Shown piece by piece: positions 47,190 to 58,260 of a DNA stretch of 64,000 nucleotides. The stretch comes from Elsinoe arachidis. Lineage: Eukaryota > Ascomycota > Dothideomycetes > Myriangiales > Elsinoaceae. Location of the stretch: positions 3,968,001-4,032,000 of the forward strand of contig JAAPAX010000002.1 in the NCBI GenBank assembly GCA_013372555.1, written 5' to 3'. The translations under genes and the position numbers were made by a program. How positions within the stretch are numbered: the first letter of the stretch is position 1; the number at the start of each line of letters is the position of its first letter. Below the pieces are notes generated by a model, which ran no database searches, was not told the DNA's origin, and saw only the letters and a list, made by a program, of their open reading frames with translations.

Positions 47190-48200
47190 TAAGCCTAGTA
47201 GAAGCCCTTATCCTGTTTATACTAAAGAAGGATAGTACCCTCCGCCTATATATAGATTATAGAGGCCTTAATACTATTACTATTAAGGATCGTTACTTAC
47301 TCTCCTTAGTAAGTAAGACACTAGATTACTTATTAGGCGTATATTACTATATAACCTTAGATCTAAAGGATGCCTATAACAGAATCTGTATTAGTCTAGG
47401 GGATAAATAGAAGATAGCCTTTAGAACGTGCTATAGACACTTTAAATATCTAGTTATACCCTTTAGGCTTACTAACGCCTCTACTACCTTCTAAGCTTAT
47501 ATTAACTAGACTCTAAGAGAGCTAGTAGATAATCTCTATATAGTGTACCTTAATAATATTCTTATCTATACCTATAGTAAGAATCTAGAGACTTACTAGC
47601 GAGTAGTTAGCGTAGTTCTTAAACGCCTAAGGTAGGTAGAGCTATATACTAACTTAGCTAAGTACACCTTTACTACTAAGGAGGTTTCCTTCTTAGAGTT
47701 TATTATAGGCACGTAAGGTGTCTACGCTAATCTAGCAAGAGTAGTAACTATCTCTAGATAGCCTTAACTAACTAGCGTTAAGGAGCTTTAGTTATTCCTT
47801 AGCTTTACTAACTTCTATTATAGATTTATTTAGAATTATATAAAGCTAACAGCATCTATAATAGATCTCTTAAAGAAAGAGTACGCTACCTTTATATAGC
47901 TAGACTTAGTAGAAGAGAGCTTTATTTAGCTTAAAGTCTACTTTATAAATACGCTACTCCTATACTACTTCGACCTCTAGCGTCCGATACGCCTAGAGAT
48001 AGATACCTCTACCTTTATAGTAGCTAGTATCCTCTTATAGCTCTTTAAAGATAACAAATAGCACCTAGTAGCTTTTATCTCTAAGAAGCTATAAGAAGTA
48101 GAGTATAACTAGGAGGTTTATAACTAAGAACTATACGTAATTATATATTACTTTAAGTAATAGCACTACTATTTAGAGGATACTTAATATATAGTATAGG
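47190..48200 (+). pseudogene. Reverse transcriptase and RNase H of the chromovirus
   Basis: Clear Ty3/Gypsy RT blocks: SPILFILKKDSTLRLYIDYRG-like start, then YYITLDLKDAYNRI, then the active-site box V-Y-L-N-N-I-L-I-Y at 47543-47569 where family members have D-D (both GAT/GAC codons are now AAT). RNase H follows (DASTFIVASIL, then AFISKKL, then ELYVIIYYFK). Confidence 0.8.
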
Positions 48201-48829
48201 TCCTTAGTGACTATAATAACCTATAAGGCATATGCGATATAAGCAAGCTAAACCCGCGCTAGATAAGATAGACATTCTATCTAGAAGTCTTTAATTTTAA
48301 AGTCTAGTATAGACCTAGCAAGTCTAATCTAGTAGATAGGCTCTTATAAAGGATAGACTACTTTAAAGAGAACTACGCACTTATAAGGTTATTACTAACC
48401 TTATAGAATAAGCTTAACTTAGTAAGTAATCTTAGATTAAATCTAGTTACTACTAAAGTATAGGTAGTTAGTAGATTTAGCTTCTATCTCGAGTATAGCT
48501 CGGAACTTGTAGGTTAATAGTCTATAAGTTATAAACGCGGATCTAGCTAAACCGCTAGTACTATAGAATATATACTATACGTGCTACGCTACGTAGCTAG
48601 AGTACTAGTTACTAGCGAACTTATATTAGTAGAGGACACCTCTCTATTATAAACTATCTATATACTTTAGTAGAAGAACGCTTTTATAGTTAAGTATATA
48701 GCCGATTTAGAGTAGGAAGATCGCACCCGAAGTAGTAAGAAGACACTAGTATAGCGTAAACGTAAAGATAGTACTCTAATATACAAGAGTAGGCTATATA
48801 TTTCTAATAAACCTAGCCTTAGGTAAGAA

Positions 48830-49650
48830 ATCCTATACTAACACTATAACTCTTATATAGCTAGCTACTATAGCGTAGCTAGAACATATAATCTAATTAG
48901 TAGATACTACTACTAGCTATTATTAGATTAAGAAGTACGTAAGTATATAAAGTTATATAGTACTTGCTAAAGGTTAAAAGTACTAAGGTATATACTATAT
49001 AGTAAGCTCTCCTTCTTACCTGTCCTTACTAATATCTTTAAAGAAGTTATACTAGACTTTATTATAAAGTTATCTCCTATAATACACAATAGTAGCGCTT
49101 ATAATACTATCCTTATAATCTGTAATAGATTGTTTAAGATAGCTATCTATATTATAGCTAAGGAGATATAGACTATAAAAGACTTTATAGATGTCTACTT
49201 TAAGTATGTAATTTGTAAATATAGTACATAAAAGAGTATTATATTAGATAGGGGATCTCTGTTTACTAGTTAATTCTAGATAGAGATTTACTACTAAATA
49301 CAGGTAAAGCGTAGGTTAAGTATAGCTTTCTATCTATAAATAGATAGCTAAATAGAACACTAGAATTAGACTTTAGAGTACTACCTTTAAGTCTTTACTA
49401 TAGAGAACTAGTCTAACTAGCTAAATCTACTTTATATAGCTAAGTTTACTTATAATAACTCTATATATACAGCTACTAAAGAGACACTATTCTATACTAT
49501 GCTTAGTAAATACTCTATTCTCTATCTTCTACCTAAGGATAGGCAGCTAGAGAGAGAGGTACTAGTAGTAGTACGATAAGTATAAAATATATATACATTA
49601 TAGGCAACTCTATAAGAGCGCTTAAGTACTATAGTAGAGTATTAAATATA
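48830..49650 (+). pseudogene. Integrase of the chromovirus
   Basis: A zinc-binding HHCC-like segment (about 48840-48975) is followed by a catalytic core in which ILDRGSLFTS (about 49240-49270) is the second-Asp region. Interrupted by many TAG/TAA codons. Confidence 0.7.
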
Positions 49651-49957
49651 GTACTATAACAGGAAGTATACCTCTATAAGATTTAAAGTAAGAGACTTAG
49701 TATAGCTAAATACAAAGAACCTTAAGCTTAAAGCACTAAGTAGGAAACTTTTAGACAAGTTTATAGGCTCTTTCCGCGTGAAAGAAGTAATTAACTTATA
49801 AGTATATTACTTATAGCTACTAAGTAACTATCGTATATACGATATGTTCTATATATTACTACTAGAGCCTTTTTACCTAAGAGAAGAAGAGGAACTACCT
49901 AATATAAGAGCGCTAGAGTTAGTAGAGGATAGAGAATAAGTATAGTAAGTAGAAAAG

Positions 49958-50101
49958 ATATTAGCTAAGTATACTACGCGCGTAGGAAAGAAGAAGTATC
50001 TACTTAAATAGGAAGGATATAATAAGACTAAAAGCTTCTAGATAAAGAAAAAGAACTTTAAAGAGATAGATAACTTATTAAGGGAGTTTAGAGAGAGTAG
50101 C
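49958..50101 (+). pseudogene. Chromodomain at the integrase C-terminus
   Basis: Reads ILAKYTTRVGKKKYLLK, stop, EGY, then KSF, stop, IKKKNF, then IDNLLREF. The two TAG codons sit where chromodomains have conserved Trp (K-W-x-GY and T/F-W-E/I), as expected from TGG-to-TAG. This domain directs chromoviruses to marked chromatin. Confidence 0.8.
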
Positions 50102-50439
50102 AAGCGTAACTAGGGACAAGATAAGAATAAGTAGCTTAGCGTAGACTAGTAGTTTACTTACGAGAATGCTACTATAGGCTCGTAATAAGTATCCTTAGCA
50201 TTAGAGACTTTAACTTTATAACTTTACTAGGAGTATAAGGCTAAGGATCTAAAACTGTCTATTGCTATCTATAGGCTCTATAGCCTAGTATCTTCGTAAG
50301 AACAACGCTAGAAACACCTACGCTATGCCTACTTAACTCCTCTAGAACGCAAGTAACAAGCGCGGTAACTACTTATTCTCAATTATAATATCTAGATTAT
50401 CCTAGCTATGATATTAGCAAGCGACTAACAAGCGATATA

Positions 50440-51708
50440 AGTACAATTATACCTCGACCTGCTTATTATTATTATTCTCCTCCCTAAACCTACTAAACTT
50501 ACTCTCCTTACTAGCCTCCTTACTAGCCTCCTTACTACTCTCCTTACTAGATCTAGAGCTAGAATTAGAGCTATTATCCTATCTACGATGTTAGTATACG
50601 AGATAGGTACGAGGTAGTAGCGAACTTACGCTAGAGCTACTACTATTATTACTACCTCTATTACTACTACTACTATTACCTCTACTATCTCTACCCTCTC
50701 TACTACTACTACTACTATCTCTACTATCTCCTCTACCTCTACTATTACCACTACTACTATAACTACTACTACTACTCTATTTACGATATTAGTATATAAT
50801 ATAACTAAGAGACAGATACGAACTTACACTACCGTTGCTACTACTAGTACTACCTCTACTAGGAACACTAGGCCTACTACTAGGACTACTAGGACCACTA
50901 CTAGGCCTAAACATTAGGTAAGGACTACTACTAGGCCCTCTACTACTAAAGCCTAAGAGACTAGACTATTATAGCTATTAGTATAATACTAAGCTACGAG
51001 ATAAGTACGAACCTACATAGCCGAACTACTAAATAGCTATCTATTTAAGAATATTAGTAATTCTCCTTTACTCTAATAGCTATAGCTTCTCTATATTAGA
51101 GCTAGACTTAGGAACTTTTATAGGCATCTCTAAAGGATTACTCCTAAGCTCTATAATACGCCTATAATTCTCTAGCTATCGAGTTAAAGTACACTAGGCG
51201 CGCGCAAGCTTTAAGCCTATACGCTAAATAAGAGAGTTAGTGCCTTTCCTATTCCTAGAGAAAGTACTAGTAGCTATAGTATTAAAGTAGGCATCGTAGA
51301 AAGTATATACGCGCTCTACGCGACTATTAAAGCTAATTAGGACCTAAGAGTATTAGTAAGGTCGTATATAAGTATTACTTATAGGTATTCTTACTAGAGT
51401 ATAGAAAGACCTATTACTATAAGTGTAATAGTTATACCTCTTAAGGTTTAGCTTGTTATAGACAATACTATACTTTATAATTTCGTATATATAGCGTATG
51501 TAAGTTAGCATATAGAGTATAGTTATATCGTAGGTCGCTCGCCTACTAAAAGCATATTCGGGAGTGCGATTAAGAGTAGTAGTAGAGATGTATATTAGCC
51601 TACTAAAGGTAACTATAATACTAGGCAAGGAAGGTATAGTATACGTAATAGGTATTATTATAGAAGAAGAGAAGAGTAGGCGTGTCGTAGAAATATATTT
51701 TAGCTATA
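50440..51708 (-). pseudogene. Antisense reading frame in the 3' region of the chromovirus
   Basis: On the minus strand, 51708-51353 is open for about 118 codons without a stop, striking in a RIP-saturated element. The same frame continues with scattered TAG/TAA to about 51000. From there a frame very rich in Ser with Arg/Gly (from FRPSSGPSSPSS near 50915 down to a KESSKEASKEASK run near 50520) can be followed, partly interrupted. No family recognised. The repetitive TAC/TAG plus-strand sequence at 50440-51000 is the complement of these Ser codons. Whether this is coding or simply low-complexity DNA needs comparison with less mutated copies. Confidence 0.45.
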
Positions 51709-51992
51709 ATTGTTATTATTGTCCTACGTAATAAAGGAAATCCTAGCACTAAGGACCTAGAGGGCAAAAATCCTAAATAAAGCCTAAACAAAGCGCACAT
51801 TACCTACCTTTCTAGAAGCGATAAAGCCGTAATAACCTTACTTGTCGCATGTGTCTCGTACAAAAATTACTATATAGACGTAAGCAGATAGAAGTAGCAC
51901 TACTAGATACTCTTTTCCTATAGTTCCTACTAAGGTTTAATAGGTTTTTATTAAGGCTAGCTACTGGGGACATTAGCTAGAGGAGGAGGTAA

Positions 51993-52223
51993 TGTTATAG
52001 GTATTTTTAGGGGCTTAGGCGTTAGGCGCTAATTAGCTATAAGGATTTAGAGTCTAGCCGGCTTTAGATAGCCTATACGTATAGGCTCTGACTTTAGTAC
52101 GCACTACCGGAGGAACTTAATTTCCTTAAGTATTATTCGCACTACAGAATCAGAGCCATCCTTATACTACTCTAGCAGATTGTTATATATACTTACTGGT
52201 ATTAATATAATCTACCCCTAACA
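51993..52223 (+). repeat. 3' LTR of the chromovirus
   Basis: 231 bp, from TGTTATAGG to CCCCTAACA. Mutated mainly in its inner part (first about 150 bp); its outer end keeps C where the 5' LTR has T. Confidence 0.93.
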
Positions 52224-52228
52224 CATTT
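52224..52228. repeat. Target-site duplication, right copy
   Basis: CATTT, matching 45068-45072. Confidence 0.92.
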
Positions 52229-52945
52229 GGCTTGCTAGCATTCTATCGCTGTGCCCTATCCTGCTCCTGTGCCGCTTTCTATGACAATATCAGCTCGGCC
52301 TTAACCGGATAGGGGCAAGATCCTTACTTGTGGAGAGGGTAGATACAACTTTGCCGTTGACCGAGACAGTCTGATCGATAGAAGCGGTGGCGTCATTGAC
52401 CTTGTCTGCAGTAGAATGAGTGTCAAGTCGAAGGAGAACCGGGACGACTTACAGTCATATGTAACACGATCGCCGGGGTTGGCACGGTACGGCTTGCCAT
52501 CATGTTGTTGACCTATGAGTATCAGTCTTGGCCGTGGTCGGCATGGTCGATGGTCATCCACATACCGTCATAAGTGCTGGCAACAACACACCATTTGACA
52601 TCAGAGGCGGCAAAGTTGCAGGGTGAACTGGACTGTCAGATGTACTCAGGCTCTGGATTCATCTCGCAATCACCCTTGACCGACAGTGGAAATGGCGAGA
52701 CCTTGGACCAGATGGCCGTCAGCTCCAGAGGTGAACTTGGTACCCATACCAGGCCACAGGCCAAGGTTGCCGGTGTGGGGGCTGTTTAGCTCTGGGAGAA
52801 CGAGAGTAGTGGTGGCCTGTCGGATGAATGAGTTTGTGGCGACAGCGCCAGTGGAGAAGAAGTTGCCGAAGCTGAAGTAGTTCTGGCGAGGAGCTACCAC
52901 GGCGGCTGAGGCCACCGGGGCCAACACAAAGAAGGAAGACCTCAT

Positions 52946-53440
52946 TGCTGCGTAGAGACTGATAAACGTTGAAGGAAGGGCGAGTAGTAGAACGTACGTG
53001 AAAGCGAGAACGTTGCGAAGGAAGAGCATCCGGACAACATACCAGATTATATACGAAGACACAGCGCTCGTCGAGACATGTCACCGTGCCGAAACAAGCA
53101 GGTAATACTGTACTCGTACGTGAACGACCTGCTCGGACCTGCTGAAGCACGCCTCCGTCTCAAGTCTAGAATGATTGCGGAGGGCGGCAAGCTCGCTTGC
53201 TGTGCATGACATGAAGAACTGCTCCAAGGGAAGGAGATCGAAATGTGCTGAGACGAGGCTAACCCTCCGGACGAACCCTGGCGTGCGGATCTTGTTTGAG
53301 CTTACCGAAGCTTGGCCCGATGCTTAATTCTGTGACAAACGATATATTTTCCCATAGGGTGTGGCGGAATAAAAGGACAATCGTCTCCGCAGTGCAAGCA
53401 GATGATGGCGGCGGGGTTGGTGTTTCAGCCCGCGAACTAT
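52946..53440. other. Upstream region of the disrupted secreted-protein gene
   Basis: About 500 bp of normal composition between the pseudogene's start codon and the inverted repeat of the next transposon. No supported ORF. Confidence 0.5.
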
Positions 53441-53445
53441 GGTAG

Positions 53446-53469
53446 CCGATTTGCGACAATCCGCCAAAC
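53446..53469 (+). repeat. Left terminal inverted repeat
   Basis: 24 bp, inverted match of 58233-58256 with one C/T difference. Confidence 0.82.
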
Positions 53470-54124
53470 ACCAATTTTCCTCTAGCCTCTACTAGCCTCC
53501 GAGGATAAGCAAAATTACGTATTACTATAACTCTACTAATTCATCGAATTAGTAAGTCAGTATTAGCTTTATTTATACGGCGTACCTTATAGAGTAATTT
53601 TATCTAATTTTTATAATCTATAACATATTAAGTCTTATATAAAACTTCTCTCTAACTCTACTCTATTCTATATAGTTATACTTCGCTAAGTAACTAATAT
53701 TACTCCTTAGAGAGAGACAATTACTTAGTATATTAAAGAGTAGTAAGTAACTATAGATAATATACTTAATAAACTATATAAGTATAATATAGAGATTATA
53801 AAATAAATCTTTAAGTAATAATTATAGTAATAATTATAGTAATAGAGTATCTTCTACTAGCTAAAGACTAAGAATAGCGAGGCTCTAAAGGAGTAGATTA
53901 TATAGTAATTTAGACTAATAAGATAGAGCAATAAGAAGATACTTAGAATACTAGTTAATAATAGCTTTAAGGTTAATCTAAGAGATCTATTCTATCTTCG
54001 AAAGAGTATAAAGCTATAGAGGAAGACTCCTTAGAGGTAGTATAAGTAGTTAAAGAATTAATAGTACTAGGCCTTACGAATTAAGCTTAATAAGAGACTT
54101 ATTAAGTCGCTAGGAAAGAGATTA

Positions 54125-54171
54125 CTTTATATATATATATATAGTAAGTATAATATTATATATATATATAA
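54125..54171. repeat. TA simple-sequence repeats inside the transposon
   Basis: Two runs of (TA)n separated by a short spacer. A comparable run occurs at the aligned position in the other element (about 3430-3445). Confidence 0.6.
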
Positions 54172-57100
54172 TCCTTATAAGTTAACTTATAGTATACTTA
54201 CTAATATCTCTAATAGTAACGTTATAATAGAAGTACTTTATAAACTTAACCTCTAGCTCTTTTATAATTGCTATATATATATCTATAATATTTAATAACC
54301 TCGATAACGAGTTATAGAGCTAAATAGATTATAATTAATAGATACTTACTATAAGTTTAAGTATTAGAGTCTCTAGATCTATACTAGTATTAACTACTAT
54401 TTATAAAGAATAGTCTAGATATATTATAGTATCTTAGTATACTTATAATACTTAGTACTTTATTAATATCTTATTTACCTATCCGAGACTAGTATACTAC
54501 TATAGCGACTATAGATAGATTATAGTAGAGAGACTATAGTAGCTACTAATATATACTATTATATATTTTAGTAACTCTATAGTATAAGAGATAATAGAGA
54601 TTCTTTATACTTTTATAACTACTTTAATTATAGTATAAGTAAGAGTAATTAGTAGATTAAAGTATATTAGTTATAGTAGACTTACATACTTAATACTTAG
54701 TATAATTAGTTTTAAGAGCTAAGTAATACTAGTAAATTTAATAGAAATCTTCTACCTAATAGAGTTATATTTCTTATAATTTATATACTTATTATATAGA
54801 GAGTTTATTAGTTCTTTACTAGCCTCTAGAACTACTATACTATTCGAAAGTAGCATAAGTATAACTAGGTTATCTCTAGTAGTCTAGATAAGATATATTA
54901 ATATCTAGAATAGTAGAGTAGTAAAGATAGAGATATCTAAGTACCTACCGAAATAATCGAGAAGTACTACTATATAGTTAGAGATTTTAGTTAGTACGAG
55001 TTAACTTACTAGAAACTTATAGTACTTAAGTTTATACTAACTACTTAATAGATTCTAATAAGTACTTCTCTCTAGCTATCTTTATATAGTATAATAACGC
55101 TCTTAAGTAATTTAGCTTTATAGCCTTCGATAAGATAGATTTAATAGCTAATAGTATACTAGTCTACTAGCTAGTCTATTTAGTACTCCGAGATACTATA
55201 AGGTATTATTATTTAAGTATAGCTAAGTCTCTTCTTAGTAAGTTACTACGACTATTAGCTAATAATCTATTTAGTTAACTATTAGCTAAGTTTATTAAAC
55301 TTCTTAACTAAGTTAGTATCTAATAATTATAATTCTAGCGAGTATACTCGCTAGAGCCTTACTAGCTACTTAATTTTTATTCTATAGCTAGCTATCGATA
55401 GTTTAAATTTGCTCTAATCTATAATTCTTCTCTAATAACTCTTCGTAATTAGTTATAGCTACTAAGAAAGAGATTAGATAGTATAATAGCTATCTAGTTA
55501 GTAACTTTACTTATAATCTAACTTATAAGAAGTATATAAGGTATAGTATTTATAAGATAAGAAACCTCTTCTTTATTAGTTTAACTATACTCTTTATATA
55601 TAAGAGTACTATATTTTTAATAAGTAGCTACTAAGATAAAGCTCCTTAATTAAGTTATTAAGCTACTAAGTCTCCTTAGACCTATTAAGCACTAGTTACT
55701 TCTTATACTTAACCTTCTTAAGTTATAGAGGCTAAGTACTAATAAGACTTTATTCGCTTCTTAGTAACTAATACTAGATTATAGAGACTATTAAATTACT
55801 TTCTAATAACGCTAGCTCGAGTACTACCTACTCTAGCTATACTATAGTATAGTACTAAGCTTAAAGTATAGGTTCTATTTGTTAAAAGTAGTAGAGGTAG
55901 TATTATAACTTATTATCTCGGTAATGCTAAATTATATAAAGACTTCTTTAAAGATAACTAGTTTACTACTATTAGTAGATTAACCTCTACTAATTAACTT
56001 CTCTACTTCCTTATTACTTAATCTTAAGTAGCTAACCTTATCTAGCTAAGCTAGTACTATAGAGGTTATATAAGGTACTACCTTTATAATAGCTTTATAA
56101 AGCTTACTAATATACTAAAGTTACTATCTTAAGCTAGCCTATAGGAGAGTAGTCTTATTAATATACTATCTCTTTTTAAGTCTACTAGTAATTACTCTTA
56201 GTAAGTCTATTATCTAAAGCTAGCTATTAAGTATTTTAACTTTAATTCGAGTAATAATAAGGAGAAGAAGAAGAAGAATACTATTACTATACCTTAACTA
56301 CTATACTAGAAGCTAAATAAGTATTTAAAAACTCTAGTAAGTACCTCGCGAGGTACCTTATAACTAGTAAATATAAGAGTAACTACTATCTTTATATAAG
56401 TACTAATAGAATTTAGTACAATTTTTATATCTAATAAGTTAACTTACTAGCGACTTATAATACTATAAAATTTAACTAACTTTAAGATAGGTAGTAACTA
56501 AGAAGATTTACCTATATAAGCTAATATATCTAGTATACTATATATCTCTTTCTCTATCTTAAGAAGTCTACCTATTAAGGAGAAGCTATTAACTATAGCT
56601 AGTAAGCTATTATAGTACTAGACTATCGAGTGACTAGACTAGCTTCTTAAGTTTATTAACTTAATAAGTTCTTTACTAAGTTCTTTACTAAGATACTCTT
56701 CCTTACTACTATTAAGTTTTACTTTAAGTTCGATAGTCTTATTAACTACTAGTATAGTATAGTTAGTATATAACTCTTTTACTAAGCCTATATTTAGATA
56801 ATCTCTTAAGCGCTACTAATCTATACTACTATTTAATAATAATAGTATAGATACTAGAAGAGCTAGAGATAAAGTCTCTAATAGTAACTATTAAGTTTAT
56901 TTAAGTATTAAGTAAGAGGTTAGTAGCTATATAGAGAAGAAGAGTAATTTATATACTATAAGGTTAGAGTAAAAGATTAAGTATATATATAAGGCTAGTA
57001 GATAGAAGAAGTTATTAAGAGAGTTCTTATTAGTACTATAGTATTAATTATTAGTCTTTATTAGGTATTATAGTATATAGTTATTAGTTATTAATTATAG

Positions 57101-58232
57101 CTTCTTACTTCTCTTATATCTCTCTCTCTTCTTTACTTTCTCTATCTCCTTACTCTTAGCTACTTCTCTATCTCTCCTCTCTAATACTAATACTTCTAGT
57201 ACTACTAAATATCTTTCTATCTTACTATTTAACTCTTTAGACTCTACTAGCTATACCTATAGTAAACTAACTTAATCTTTAAGCTTGTTAACGTATATAG
57301 TAAGTCTCTAAGAGACTTATAAGAGAGTAGTAAGTAGACTTACTATAGTATTATAGCTATACTTATACTAACGAATATAGTATCTATAGTACTTACCTTT
57401 AGTAGCTATCTTAAATATTTAATACTTATAAAGTAATATATTATTCTCTTTCTTCCTTAAGTATAGCTTATATACTATAGTAGCTAATATGCCTTTCTCT
57501 ATCTCTATAATCTAACTAGTAAGAGACGTAAGGTTAGTAGCTTTAGTAGCTATCTTAATCTTCTTCTTATTACTACTAAGCTTAGTATTATAAAGAGTAA
57601 TATAATAGACTATCTATTCGTTATTACTAATATACTAAAAGTCGTTAGTATTTATAGTAGTTAGCTAGCGAAACTTAATATTAAACCTATAAGTCATTAG
57701 CGAATATACTTATAAGATATTTAGAAGTAACTTATACTTAGCTATACTAGTTATCTACCTTATTAAAGTATTACTACTATAGCTCCTCTTAGGTTTAATA
57801 AGTCTTCTCTTTCTCTCTATATCTCTTTCGACTAGTAGTATTACGAAGGCTACAAGTAGAGCTAGCTACTTATAATATAGTAGTAGTAGTAATAGTAGTA
57901 GTAATAGTAAATAATTAAAATTAGTAACTAATAATAGAGAGAAGTATAAAGGAGACTAAGAAGATAAAGAAAGAGAGTAAGTATACTTATAATATATAGA
58001 GACTTAACTTATTTATATACTTATACGAGGTATACTAGTGTTACCTAGAGATATATAGTTACTATAGTATAACTACTATCTTCTGTATTAAAATAATAAT
58101 TAAAATTAGCTATACTATTACATCTTTACTAATAAGCACTATTAGGAAAAGAATCATCATTATTAGATAATAATTAACTACGCTAGAGGTAGTCGAATTT
58201 TTGTAACTATAAGGGGCTAAGCGAAAAAAGCG

Positions 58233-58256
58233 GTTTAGCGGATTGTCGCAAATCGG
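58233..58256 (-). repeat. Right terminal inverted repeat
   Basis: Inverted match of 53446-53469. Normal composition resumes directly outside. Confidence 0.82.
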
Positions 58257-58260
58257 TTGC

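Larger units (their letters stand above)
45073..52223 (+). mobile_element. Chromodomain Ty3/Gypsy retrotransposon (chromovirus), complete but RIP-inactivated
   Basis: 7151 bp with 231-bp LTRs (TG...CA) and a perfect 5-bp target-site duplication. Plus-strand order: Gag with zinc knuckle (about 46299-46336), reverse transcriptase (47190-47640), RNase H (about 47990-48180), integrase with HHCC and D-D-E segments (48830-49600), and a chromodomain (49958-50101). Between the chromodomain and the 3' LTR lie about 1.9 kb more, with a minus-strand frame. A polypurine tract (AGAGGAGGAGG, from 51979) precedes the 3' LTR. Frames are filled with TAG/TAA, and the RT catalytic Asp pair is Asn-Asn, so the copy cannot be active. 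Confidence 0.93.
44893..52945 (-). pseudogene. Secreted-protein gene disrupted by a retrotransposon insertion and by stop codons
   Basis: Reading the minus strand, exons are 52945-52685, 52632-52566, 52512-52453, 52405-52328, and a last exon 52278-52224 that continues at 45067-44893 beyond the inserted element. Introns are 52, 53, 47 and 49 bp. If the element and one copy of the CATTT duplication are left out, the exons total 696 bp, exactly 232 codons, so the frame is continuous across the insertion. The product would be a 231-aa secreted protein (signal peptide from Met at 52945, APRQN after it; later WCVVASTYDG, VNDATASIDQTVSVNGK and KTWTVADITI). I believe this is a conserved secreted family of filamentous ascomycetes, function unknown to me. 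Two TAG stops (52258-52256 and 52237-52235) lie in the last exon, consistent with TGG-to-TAG and CAG-to-TAG mutation. Confidence 0.85.
53441..58260. mobile_element. RIP-degraded DNA transposon with terminal inverted repeats, sister of the one at 2758-19189
   Basis: Left edge 53446-53469 and the reverse complement of 58233-58256 match at 23 of 24 positions (CCGATTTGCGACAATCCGC followed by C/T and AAAC); a few more outward positions match if transitions are allowed. The interior is TpA-saturated. A plus-strand protein-like frame runs about 53950-56000. A minus-strand frame (about 57670-57100) shares DF-x-YIS, then EIEKG-ILA with the minus-strand frame of the other element. Nucleotide homology to that element is clear around 54340-54440 (versus 3640-3740). 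Family unknown; target-site duplication not resolved. Confidence 0.72.
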
